64,000 nucleotides of DNA, from assembly GCA_024234615.1 (NCBI GenBank), contig JACKNY010000002.1, forward strand, positions 1 through 64,000, read 5' to 3'. The DNA is from Pseudomonadales bacterium (GTDB lineage Bacteria > Pseudomonadota > Gammaproteobacteria > Pseudomonadales > IMCC2047). The position numbers and the translations under genes were made by a program. Below, piece by piece: positions 1 to 7,077 of this stretch (positions within the stretch are counted from its first letter, which is position 1; each line of letters starts with the position of its first letter). The notes below the pieces were generated by a model. That model saw only the letters and a list, made by a program, of their open reading frames with translations, was not told the origin of the DNA and searched no databases.

Positions 1-376
1 TGTTGACCCCGACACGACCGTCATAACCGGAAGCGATTTTTCCAGCAGCATCAAACTGTTAAAGAGCAATTGCGCTAAGGCAAAACCACTCTACTAAAAA
101 TTTTCACTAGACGCACTTTTTAAATTAACAAGGGTGAGGTTATGACGCACCGTGCTGGATTGGTCTTTTTCCTTTAGCTGCTGCTTTGGCTTTTAGGGTG
201 GCGGGTGGGCAGTGTGGGCCTTGACCGCAGGTGAAGACCCACACAGGATAAAGAGATAGGCGGCTTGCCGCCGCCTATGCGTAGCAGGCTGGTGCGAGGG
301 CACCTGGCGCCGGCCTGCGGAGCTATTCCCCCTGGGGGGATTAAAGGGGGGAAGGTAAAAAAAACCGGCAGCGCCT

Positions 377-404
377 ATTTTCGGTAAGGCGCATTACCGG
401 ACAT
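377..404. other. candidate tyrosine-recombinase core site, copy 1
   Basis: The site has the 11-6-11 layout of Xer-type core sites: left arm ATTTTCGGTAA, 6-bp spacer GGCGCA, right arm TTACCGGACAT. The inner six bases of the arms (CGGTAA and TTACCG) are perfect inverted repeats. A second copy starts exactly 60 bp away with a different spacer. A complete tyrosine recombinase lies about 1 kb away. Function is inferred from architecture only. Confidence 0.55.
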
Positions 405-436
405 GCGCGACCTTGCCGCTATTTGGCTTGCGAGCC

Positions 437-464
437 ATTTTCTGTAATGCCCCTTACCGGACAT
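437..464. other. candidate tyrosine-recombinase core site, copy 2
   Basis: Second copy in the same orientation: left arm ATTTTCTGTAA (one base different from copy 1), spacer TGCCCC, right arm TTACCGGACAT (identical). So 21 of 22 arm bases are conserved while the 6-bp spacer differs at nearly every position. That is the pattern expected of recombination sites whose central region is free to vary, and not of a simple duplication. Confidence 0.55.
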
Positions 465-520
465 AGGGGTTGCGGCCGCCTTATTCCATACCACCGGATT
501 CGAACGAACGGTTTGTTTTC

Positions 521-727
521 TCAGAATGGCATGGCGTAGCCTGGCGCGGCGGTTGCCGGCTGCGGGCCGCTGTGAACACCCGCAGGCATTGCAAGCGCCG
601 GGACAGGCGGGTAAGTGCTCCTCTTCTCTGGATACTCAGCACGACGTGAGGGTTTTCTCTTGCCTCGGGCAATCCGATCCATTTCCTTCACACTCGCCAG
701 TAATTCATCAAATAACTTTTTATCCAT
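521..727 (-). pseudogene. possible truncated HTH antitoxin fragment
   Basis: A 68-residue open frame begins MDKKLFDELLASVKEMDRIA, followed by a GKRKPSRR stretch. This resembles the N-terminus of HigA/YiaG-type antitoxins, which normally continue into a helix-turn-helix. Here the sequence after about residue 30 turns into proline- and alanine-rich text with no such domain, so the gene looks truncated or frameshifted. It sits 20 bp downstream of the intact XRE antitoxin on the same strand. It could equally be a spurious frame. Confidence 0.35.
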
Positions 728-747
728 AGGATCACCTTCTTAACTCT

Positions 748-1119
748 CTAGAGCAACTTCCGGTAATCGCAACCCAGAATGTCGGCCAACTTCTTGGCGT
801 TGGCTTTACCCAGCGGCCGTTTGTTGTGTTCCATCTCAGACAGGTGATGCTGACGAATGCCGGTCTTGTCGGCCAGCTCGGCCTGGGTCAACTCTGCTCG
901 TTGGCGATACAGGCGCAGATAGTAACCGGACGTTCGGTAATCGTCGCCGTGGCGCTGTTTCGCTTCGTTGTGGATGGTCCTGGCCGGCACACGGTCTTCG
1001 GCCAGATATTGGTCTAGCGTGGAACGGATCATTTTCTTCAGGCGTGCGCTATTCACGCTCTCGTTAGGCGTTAAGACGACATCTCCCAGGTCGTGATGGA
1101 TTTTTAAGGCTTGGCTCAT
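748..1119 (-). CDS. XRE-family antitoxin of a RelE-type toxin-antitoxin pair
   Basis: A 123-residue protein whose C-terminal half is an XRE helix-turn-helix (about residues 65-120; LRLYRQRAELTQAELADKTG followed by a second helix with HHLSEMEHNKRP). The N-terminal part would bind the toxin. Its ATG overlaps the toxin stop as ATGA, so the two are translationally coupled in toxin-first (HigBA-like) order. By family logic it neutralises the RelE-like toxin and represses the operon, probably at the palindrome at 1394-1414. Such pairs commonly stabilise plasmids and integrated elements, which fits its place in this island. Confidence 0.85.
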   Translation of the reverse strand: MSQALKIHHDLGDVVLTPNESVNSARLKKMIRSTLDQYLAEDRVPARTIHNEAKQRHGDDYRTSGYYLRLYRQRAELTQAELADKTGIRQHHLSEMEHNKRPLGKANAKKLADILGCDYRKLL

Positions 1120-1388
1120 CGGTAGGCCTCCCGTCGGTGTCCGACATAAAATACTTCAATTTCCATGGCCTGATTTTCGGTGACCCGATAACGCATCCGG
1201 TACCGATAGTTCAGGCGCAGACGGTATTCATCCTCATCCGTCTTCAGGGTATTCCATCCCTGCGGGTTAATGCCCTGTTCTTCCAGATCGCTGACGGCCA
1301 GATCAGCCAAGTCCTGTATGGACTGCGGCAATTTGGCCAGTTGCTTGTGGGCTTTACGGGTGAGGTAGACCGTCCATTTCATAGGCAT
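1116..1388 (-). CDS. RelE/ParE-superfamily toxin
   Basis: About 90 residues, with the RelE fold signature: an N-terminal KWTVYLTRKAHKQLAKLP stretch (helix of toxin contacts) and a C-terminal basic strand region ending YRMRYRV...VFYVGHRREAYR. The family cleaves ribosome-bound mRNA (RelE/HigB) or poisons gyrase (ParE); the sequence alone does not decide which. Two ATGs two codons apart (1388 and 1382) are possible starts. A much longer frame runs upstream through the recombinase gene in another phase and is not used. The gene overlaps its antitoxin by 4 bp and follows the recombinase on the same strand. Confidence 0.8.
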   Translation of the reverse strand: MPMKWTVYLTRKAHKQLAKLPQSIQDLADLAVSDLEEQGINPQGWNTLKTDEDEYRLRLNYRYRMRYRVTENQAMEIEVFYVGHRREAYR

Positions 1389-1393
1389 TAAGG

Positions 1394-1414
1394 ATATACC
1401 ATTAATTGGTATAT
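1394..1414. promoter_or_regulatory. palindromic operator upstream of the toxin-antitoxin pair
   Basis: Perfect 8-bp inverted arms, ATATACCA and TGGTATAT, flank a 5-bp AT centre, immediately before the toxin start. The position and symmetry match autoregulation by the XRE antitoxin. Confidence 0.6.
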
Positions 1415-1431
1415 TGCACCCTCTCCTTGTT

Positions 1432-2436
1432 TTATATTTCATCGGTAGCTTTGGTGGCACCCGGTTTATTCCGCGCCGGGTGCGTTGCCGTGTGGATCTC
1501 CTTGAGTTTGAGAATCGACACCTGGGTATAGATCTGGGTGGTATCGAGTTTGCTGTGGCCGAGGATCTCCTGGATGTATCTAATATCGGCCCCGTTCTCC
1601 AGCATATGGGTCGCCATCGCATGGCGGAACAGATGACAGCTCCCGGTTTTATTGATATCCGCCTGTTCGATATAGGCTTTGGCACGCCGTGATAAGGCAT
1701 CCAGCGAGAGTTTTTGTCCGTACTGGTTGAGGAACAATGTCCAGTCGTCTTCGCCGGCAATCAGATCCGGGCGCACATCGTCGGTATATTTACGGGTCCA
1801 GTCCAGCGCTCTGTCGCCGATCGGAACAACGCGGTCGCGTTGGCCTTTGCCCTGGCTAATAAAGACAATGCCCCGACTCTGGTCAATGCTCTGTAGGGTC
1901 AGGTTAATTAACTCCATTCTTCGCATCCCGGTACTGTAGAGGATTTCCAGAATGGCCCGATCTCTCAGGCCATAGGGTTCGGAAGTATCCGGCTGGCTAA
2001 GCACTTGCTCTACTTCATGGGGCGTGAGTATCTCCTTGGGCAAGCGTCGCTGTTTTTTGGGGAGTTGTAGCTCACTGGCCGGGTTGTAGAGGATATGGCG
2101 CTCTCGGGTCAGCCATTTAAAAAAGCTTTTGATCGCGGTGAGCCGGACGCTTTGGGTATAGGTGGATAAGGGGTCGCCGGTGGTCTGCCGATAATAGACC
2201 AGGTAGCGCTGGTATCGGGTGAGGATGGGATAGGTAATTTGCTTGGGTTGGGATAATCCCCGGTCCAGGCACCATTGGGTAAACAGACGCAGGTTAGCGG
2301 TCCAGGTTTTAATCGTGGGTTCGGTATAGCCCTGGGCGCGGCAGTGGGCATAGAAGCGGCGCAGGTGGCTGGCGAAGCTCTCCGGATCGCTCAGATCGCC
2401 GATCACCTCCGGCAGTTTCTCGCCTTTTCTGGCCAT
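1432..2436 (-). CDS. tyrosine recombinase (XerC/D-like integrase)
   Basis: A 334-residue site-specific recombinase. The N-terminal SAM-like core-binding domain covers about residues 20-125 and the catalytic domain about 135-315. All catalytic residues are visible: R172 in TGMRR, K197 in GKGQRDRVVP, H268 and R271 in HLFRH, H294 in LGHSKLD and nucleophile Y303 in TTQIYTQV. It would cut and rejoin DNA at short inverted-arm sites; two matching sites lie at 377-464. It starts 3 bp after the primase stop, so the two are almost certainly cotranscribed, with the toxin-antitoxin pair behind. It is clearly homologous to the second recombinase at 14593-15561, which also sits beside a Toprim gene. Confidence 0.92.
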   Translation of the reverse strand: MARKGEKLPEVIGDLSDPESFASHLRRFYAHCRAQGYTEPTIKTWTANLRLFTQWCLDRGLSQPKQITYPILTRYQRYLVYYRQTTGDPLSTYTQSVRLTAIKSFFKWLTRERHILYNPASELQLPKKQRRLPKEILTPHEVEQVLSQPDTSEPYGLRDRAILEILYSTGMRRMELINLTLQSIDQSRGIVFISQGKGQRDRVVPIGDRALDWTRKYTDDVRPDLIAGEDDWTLFLNQYGQKLSLDALSRRAKAYIEQADINKTGSCHLFRHAMATHMLENGADIRYIQEILGHSKLDTTQIYTQVSILKLKEIHTATHPARNKPGATKATDEI

Positions 2437-2439
2437 GAT

Positions 2440-5427
2440 TTATAGGCCGGTGGGTTGGGCGGCTAAAGGGAGGGCATTACGACTACGGTACGGCCCGGAA
2501 GCATTTTTTCCATTGGAAGTACTTTCCGAGATATCCGTCCTACTTTCCTTCAATGCCTTACCGTTATTGCCTTTCAGCGGTTTTACCTGCCCTGACTTGG
2601 GGCTAACCTGGGCCTGACTTAGCCCTACCTTTTGCATTTTTTGCCCTGACTTTTTCACGTCATAGGCGAGTTTTTCCGTATCAATGAGTCCCATTAACTG
2701 CGATGCATTGCTGCCATCGCCATCAAACAGCAATTCATACACCAGATGCTGACCACGTCCACCCCGATGTACCAACAGGTATTCCAGGTCAGTTAATCGA
2801 GTACAGTGGATTTTGAGCTGACCATCACTCCAGCCCGTAAACTCTCGCACATCACGGCGGCTAAAACGGTAATCGGTTTGTGAGAGACCTTGCACCTGGC
2901 ATTGCTCCGTCACCATCGCCTGGATCAGCTTTAACAGCTTGCGGGTCTGCGGCGGTAATTCATCCAGCGTTCTTCCCAGTACTTCATGGGCCAGTCGATT
3001 GGCGGTATCGATATCGCTTAACTGCACTTCGATATACTCGATCACCTGCCCGTTGTGCTCGACATTTTTTACTTCCCGCTGGTACTGGTGCAGCAGGGCA
3101 ATGCTGTCGATCAGGGTGAGATACTTTTCATGGTCGCGCCGGGTGCGGGTTTTATCGTCCAGGAAGGTCAGTTGATCCGCATAGGGGTTAATTACGGCTA
3201 AGGGTTTCAGGAGTTGCTGGGCGTTGCGATGCAGTTGGGCGAGCTGCGTCTTTTCCAGTTGGCCTTGTAATCCTTCCAGTGTTCTTCGTCTGCGCTGGGC
3301 CTCGTGGATCGCCCTCGTCTGCTCTCTCGATTCATTCACCGTTAACACCAGACAGCGGTTTAATAGCTCTTCATCGATATCAATTGCGGTGGTGGTCAGG
3401 AACAGCATCACCGGGCCTTCCACTTTGTATTCCTTGGTCACCAGATCACCGCTGTCCTCATCCTTGCCGGTACTGGCAATGGTAATCACCCCTTCCGATT
3501 GCAGCAGTTTTAGAGCATAGCTGGCCTGTTCCGCGCCCTCTTCTTCCGCTATCGCCAGTATCTTATGCTTGAGATTGGTCTCGCCCATATAGAACAGAGA
3601 TTGGCCGGTCATGGCAGAGTACTGCACCCGCTCCGCTTCGGGCATCAGATTCAGGATAGCGTCCATCAAGGAGGATTTACCGGCAGCGCTGGTACTCTGG
3701 ATAATGACGGCTAAAGGGCGATCCAGTTTACGGCTGCTCGCGGCGAGATACCCGACCAGCTTATTGGTTTCTTCCCCCACCACACCACAGCGGCTAAAGT
3801 CGGTCAGGATGCGATTCAGTAACTTCGGATCGCGCAACAGGGAGAGGGCTGCCTGTTGTTCGGCCTCACTCATCACCGGTATTTTTTCCGCCGGGGTTTT
3901 ATCGCCTTCGATCTGTTGTTCTTGTAACTCCTCCAGTTTCAGCAACACCTGGCCCAGGTCGGTTTTAATCACCCGCTCCTCTACACCCAGCTCCATCGCC
4001 GCCACCTTGATAAACCCCTGCCGATGCTTGGCACTGTACAGATCGAAGGTATCGACGTGGATCGCTCCTACGCATCCCTGCGTCCGCGACACTTGGGCGT
4101 CCTGCCCATCGCAGCCCGATTCATTGCTGACCAGCACATTGACCTTGAGGACTTCATAACTGCGGTTTTTCTCCAGACCGCGGATACGATAGCGGCGGTT
4201 TCCGAACTCGATAATGACTTCCTGATCGCTGATTACCGCCTCAAGATCAGATGCCGGGGCGTCCGGTAGGGCTTGCGCGGGTGGTTCCGGTATTGCTTCA
4301 GTGGGTATGCGCTCAGGTGCAACACCTTTCCCCATCCATTCAGCAGAGCGTATAACAACCCCCAGGCTTTTCGAAGCCGGTTGCACTTCACAAGCGTAGG
4401 CGTTGGCATCCATCCCTTTCGGGAAGTTCAGCCGGTAACAGTCAAAGCCTGCCTGCTGTAGCTGTTTGGCCAGCTTTTCAGCGGCCTGATTGCCGGACTC
4501 ATCCCGATCATAGGCTATCAGCACCCGCTCGATACCGTACTGCTTAAAGGCGGCTAAATGGTGATCGGTAAAACCGCCAGTGCCGTAACTGGCCGTGACA
4601 TTCTTGTACCCAGCACACCAGAAGGTCATGGCGTCGATCAGTGCTTCGCATAAGATAACCTCTTTCTGGTTCTCCAACCCTTGCGTATTCCACACCCCGG
4701 CATGAGGCCCCGGCAGATACAGATGTTTCGGGGTGCCCTTGCGCAGATCGTCGCGGGTTTTGCGGCCATAGGCTTCGACGACATTGCCCTGCTCATCCAG
4801 AATGGGAACGACGACCGAGCCGTTAAAGTGCTCATGCCCGCTTTCCCGGTACAACCCGATTTTGGTGAGCTGACCCCGCAAGGCATCCCCCGCCTTGGTG
4901 CGTTTCGGGGGTAACCGATAGCCCAGGGTACGGTTGGCATAGCCCAGCTTAAACCGCTTGATCAGTTCCGGATCGTGCAGACCCCGTTTTTCCAGATAGG
5001 CCAGCGCTTCCGGACTTTGCAATAAAGTCTCATGGTAATAGTCCGCCACCTGGTGCAGTAACGCCTGGTCGTCCTGATTTAGAGGTAAAGCGTCCAGTTT
5101 TGGTTTAACAGTGTGTTTTGCCGGAACTGGCTGAGCAGCTAAGGAGGGGTTGCTCTGTTGTAAAATTTCCACCGCATGGCGGAAGCTGATATTTTGGGTT
5201 TGCATCACCCAATCGATCACGCTACCCGCCGCTTCGCAGCCGAAGCAGTGGAACAGGTTACTTTTAGGACTGATGATCAGGCTCGGGGTGTCCTCTTCAT
5301 GGAAGGGGCAGCGAATCACATAATCCTTGCCCTGACGGGTAACCTCGTAACCCTCGCCCTCCACCAACCGCAACAGGGAGACCTCCGATTTAATGCGTGC
5401 GAGCTGCTCTGCCGGGAGTCGCGCCAT
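2440..5427 (-). CDS. CHC2-Toprim primase fused to a P-loop ATPase/helicase-like domain
   Basis: A 995-residue mobile-element replication protein. The N-terminal CHC2 zinc finger uses C40, H43, C61 and C64. A primase core follows, with a Toprim domain at about 255-345: E261 in LCEALIDAM and the D307/D309 pair in AYDRDESG. From about residue 570 there is an ATPase: Walker A STSAAGKSS with K584, a hydrophobic-acidic Walker B-like ILAIAEEEG, then a C-terminal region with a likely winged helix (about 850-910). By family knowledge it would make primers and load or act as a helicase. The divergent regulator lies 133 bp upstream. Its middle (residues 120-350) is homologous to the shorter Toprim protein at 15552-16436. 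The gene looks GC-richer than the downstream chromosome, consistent with transfer. Confidence 0.88.
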   Translation of the reverse strand: MARLPAEQLARIKSEVSLLRLVEGEGYEVTRQGKDYVIRCPFHEEDTPSLIISPKSNLFHCFGCEAAGSVIDWVMQTQNISFRHAVEILQQSNPSLAAQPVPAKHTVKPKLDALPLNQDDQALLHQVADYYHETLLQSPEALAYLEKRGLHDPELIKRFKLGYANRTLGYRLPPKRTKAGDALRGQLTKIGLYRESGHEHFNGSVVVPILDEQGNVVEAYGRKTRDDLRKGTPKHLYLPGPHAGVWNTQGLENQKEVILCEALIDAMTFWCAGYKNVTASYGTGGFTDHHLAAFKQYGIERVLIAYDRDESGNQAAEKLAKQLQQAGFDCYRLNFPKGMDANAYACEVQPASKSLGVVIRSAEWMGKGVAPERIPTEAIPEPPAQALPDAPASDLEAVISDQEVIIEFGNRRYRIRGLEKNRSYEVLKVNVLVSNESGCDGQDAQVSRTQGCVGAIHVDTFDLYSAKHRQGFIKVAAMELGVEERVIKTDLGQVLLKLEELQEQQIEGDKTPAEKIPVMSEAEQQAALSLLRDPKLLNRILTDFSRCGVVGEETNKLVGYLAASSRKLDRPLAVIIQSTSAAGKSSLMDAILNLMPEAERVQYSAMTGQSLFYMGETNLKHKILAIAEEEGAEQASYALKLLQSEGVITIASTGKDEDSGDLVTKEYKVEGPVMLFLTTTAIDIDEELLNRCLVLTVNESREQTRAIHEAQRRRRTLEGLQGQLEKTQLAQLHRNAQQLLKPLAVINPYADQLTFLDDKTRTRRDHEKYLTLIDSIALLHQYQREVKNVEHNGQVIEYIEVQLSDIDTANRLAHEVLGRTLDELPPQTRKLLKLIQAMVTEQCQVQGLSQTDYRFSRRDVREFTGWSDGQLKIHCTRLTDLEYLLVHRGGRGQHLVYELLFDGDGSNASQLMGLIDTEKLAYDVKKSGQKMQKVGLSQAQVSPKSGQVKPLKGNNGKALKESRTDISESTSNGKNASGPYRSRNALPLAAQPTGL

Positions 5428-5521
5428 GTTTATCTCCTCAATCGGGGTTTGGCTAAAAACCTGTCAATACCCTCACCACACTTTTTTCAGGGTAATTTCC
5501 AGTTGCCAGACCGGAACAATA

Positions 5522-5542
5522 AATATAAGATTATCTTATATT
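5522..5542. promoter_or_regulatory. 21-bp perfect palindrome in the divergent promoter region
   Basis: Ten-base arms (AATATAAGAT and ATCTTATATT) flank a single central T, 19 bp before the XRE start and 95 bp upstream of the primase start. It is the obvious operator for the adjacent XRE regulator and probably controls both directions. Confidence 0.65.
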
Positions 5543-5560
5543 GACTCACAGGACTAACCC

Positions 5561-5980
5561 ATGTCAACACAAGGACACCTAAAAACCGGGGATATACTTC
5601 AAGCTGTTAATCACTGGCTTGGAGAACAACCTGTGGCACAGCACGATAAATTAGCTGCTGAGATTGGTGCGCGGCTGGCGCAACTGCGCAAAGAGAAAGG
5701 CATTACCCAGGCAGAGCTGGCCGAGGCGCTGGGAATTTCCCAACCGATGGCGTCAGACTATGAGCGAGGCAAATTACGTTTGCATGGCGAGCTGATTGTA
5801 CAAATCAGTGAGGTACTCGGCGTCTCTGCCGATGAGATACTGGGCATTAAAGCCACCGCTAAAGGGGATGGCCCTAAGAACCGGCGATTAAGCAGACGGC
5901 TACAAGCGATTGATTCATTACCCAAGCGCGACCAGGATGCTCTGTTCCGTACTATTGATGCGTTTATTTCCAGAGCATAA
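5561..5980 (+). CDS. XRE-family transcriptional regulator
   Basis: 139 residues with a canonical XRE helix-turn-helix at about residues 36-92 (LRKEKGITQAELAEALGIS, then SDYERGKLRLHG). The N-terminal 30 residues and the C-terminal KNRRLSRRLQAIDSLPKRDQ tail match a class of short repressors found in prophage-like and plasmid-like elements. It is divergent from the primase-recombinase operon with a perfect palindrome between them, so it probably represses replication and excision genes of this island as well as itself. Confidence 0.85.
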   Translation: MSTQGHLKTGDILQAVNHWLGEQPVAQHDKLAAEIGARLAQLRKEKGITQAELAEALGISQPMASDYERGKLRLHGELIVQISEVLGVSADEILGIKATAKGDGPKNRRLSRRLQAIDSLPKRDQDALFRTIDAFISRA

Positions 5981-6077
5981 GGGGAACAGTAAAGAGGATA
6001 TTGATTCCATAAGCGCTGACCCAGGGTGCAGTCACACCCCAGGCCAGCTAATCACACTAACCTACATGGAGGTTACT

Positions 6078-6401
6078 ATGACTAACGGCAATACTAAACC
6101 AACTCACCCCTCACCGACTATCCCCGAGCCCTTTTTAGTGCATCCGGACAAGCCCCGCGATACCCTGGCCAATACGCTGCAGGTCGTCTGTCTGGTGGAT
6201 TTTATTGCCCACGGCCGACTGGATAACATGAGCCAGGACGCCCAGTGGGGATTGCAGCGCATGCTGCAGCAGATCAACCAGGCGCTATGGTATGAGATTG
6301 AGCGGAATCTGGCCACGGTAGAGGAGTATAATACGCGGCCGGCTTTAACGGGCACGGGGCAAGACCTGACCCCGTGCTTGTTCGGTTCCCGCGTGCAGTG
6401 A
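6078..6401 (+). CDS. small hypothetical protein, DUF3077-like
   Basis: 107 residues. The ATG at 6078 is chosen because a GGAGG lies 5 bp upstream at 6068-6072. The core, PFLVHPDKPRDTLANTLQVV followed by a helical stretch through about residue 75, resembles DUF3077-type proteins common in gammaproteobacterial mobile DNA; no function is known to me. The last 18 or so codons run into the repeat that starts at 6351, so the natural C-terminus was probably replaced when that repeat was inserted. Confidence 0.5.
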   Translation: MTNGNTKPTHPSPTIPEPFLVHPDKPRDTLANTLQVVCLVDFIAHGRLDNMSQDAQWGLQRMLQQINQALWYEIERNLATVEEYNTRPALTGTGQDLTPCLFGSRVQ

Positions 6402-6538
6402 CATGATAAAGCGCACCGCAAAACTCCAGCCTAAGCGGTCTAGCCATCGACAACTCTCCTTGTCATCATATGCTTGAATACTTGTTCAGATTAGCCCGCT
6501 ATTGGAAGTCGTGCAAGGCACGGGGCAAGACCTGACCC
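6381..6538. repeat. 158-bp direct repeat, copy 1
   Basis: Bases 6381-6538 reappear at 6593-6750 without visible change. The unit ends with GGCACGGGGCAAGACCTGACCC, and that end also occurs once more at 6351-6373 just before copy 1, giving a partial tandem array. Such GGGCAAGACCTGACC-type text is often seen at the ends of REP-associated (Y1) transposon remnants, but no transposase gene is present. The whole 6402-6816 interval holds only these repeats and no gene. Confidence 0.7.
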
Positions 6539-6592
6539 TGACCCCTCAAAGGAACTGTGTCCTATCCTGAGGTGTTTCGTAAATATCTTCCC

Positions 6593-6750
6593 TTCGGTTC
6601 CCGCGTGCAGTGACATGATAAAGCGCACCGCAAAACTCCAGCCTAAGCGGTCTAGCCATCGACAACTCTCCTTGTCATCATATGCTTGAATACTTGTTCA
6701 GATTAGCCCGCTATTGGAAGTCGTGCAAGGCACGGGGCAAGACCTGACCC
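6593..6750. repeat. 158-bp direct repeat, copy 2
   Basis: Same unit as 6381-6538, offset by 212 bp, with 54 bp of different sequence between the copies. It could arise from insertion of a small non-autonomous element twice or by recombination between its ends. Confidence 0.7.
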
Positions 6751-6816
6751 CGCCTCGCCGCCTTAGGGCGATCATCGACATCCATATATGACCCCAAACA
6801 ACGCTAAAATTCCTGG

Positions 6817-7071
6817 TCAATCATCTACTTGTGAAACCATTGTTAAACCAACAGCGATAGACGCTACCAATATTAATCCTACAACCATAGGCACACGTTC
6901 CTGTACTCCGTCTCCCCTTAGCCATACAGGTATACAGACAAGCACTGCGCCAACAGAGGTAAAAAAAAATCCCGTTAGAAACACCTTAAACCGAGATATT
7001 TTTTTAGACTTAACATGCTCAGATATACTTCCCGCTAAAAAAGCCATTAATATTTCAAAAAAATCAATCAT
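6817..7071 (-). CDS. small membrane protein behind the RHS gene, possible immunity protein
   Basis: 84 residues with two clear hydrophobic helices (FKVFLTGFFFTSVGAVLVCIP and a C-terminal VVGLILVASIAVGLTMV stretch) and a weaker N-terminal one. It starts 6 bp after the stop of the RHS-tip gene on the same strand. In RHS loci the small gene directly after the toxin tip usually encodes the cognate immunity protein, and a membrane location would suit a membrane-targeting toxin. That role is inferred from position only; the family is not recognised. Confidence 0.5.
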   Translation of the reverse strand: MIDFFEILMAFLAGSISEHVKSKKISRFKVFLTGFFFTSVGAVLVCIPVWLRGDGVQERVPMVVGLILVASIAVGLTMVSQVDD

Positions 7072-7077
7072 GACTCG

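Larger units (their letters stand above)
1..520. other. non-coding, hairpin-rich end of the first mobile island
   Basis: I see no credible gene here. The stretch is rich in inverted repeats. A 9-bp stem, ATAGGCGGC at 256-264, pairs with 270-278 around a 5-base loop. A nested structure has outer arms GCAGGC (284-289) and GCCTGC (313-318) and an inner hairpin GGTGC/GCACC (291-295 and 300-304). A C-run/G-run pair lies near 328-337. Two tandem recombinase-like sites follow at 377-464. The position, beyond the 3' end of the recombinase/toxin operon, suggests an element end, but a structured RNA or a replication-related region is also possible. Confidence 0.5.

Noticed and set aside
256..318. Possible CRISPR or integron attC array in the structured region
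   Set aside because: The hairpins differ from each other, are not regularly spaced and show no repeat-spacer pattern.
1389..1760. A 214-residue frame running through the toxin gene and upstream
   Set aside because: Its first 120 codons lie antiparallel in phase to the recombinase gene and have shadow-type composition; only the last 90 codons are the RelE-like toxin.
6351..6750. CRISPR-like array
   Set aside because: Only two full units, each 158 bp, with a single 54-bp gap; a duplicated mobile unit fits better.
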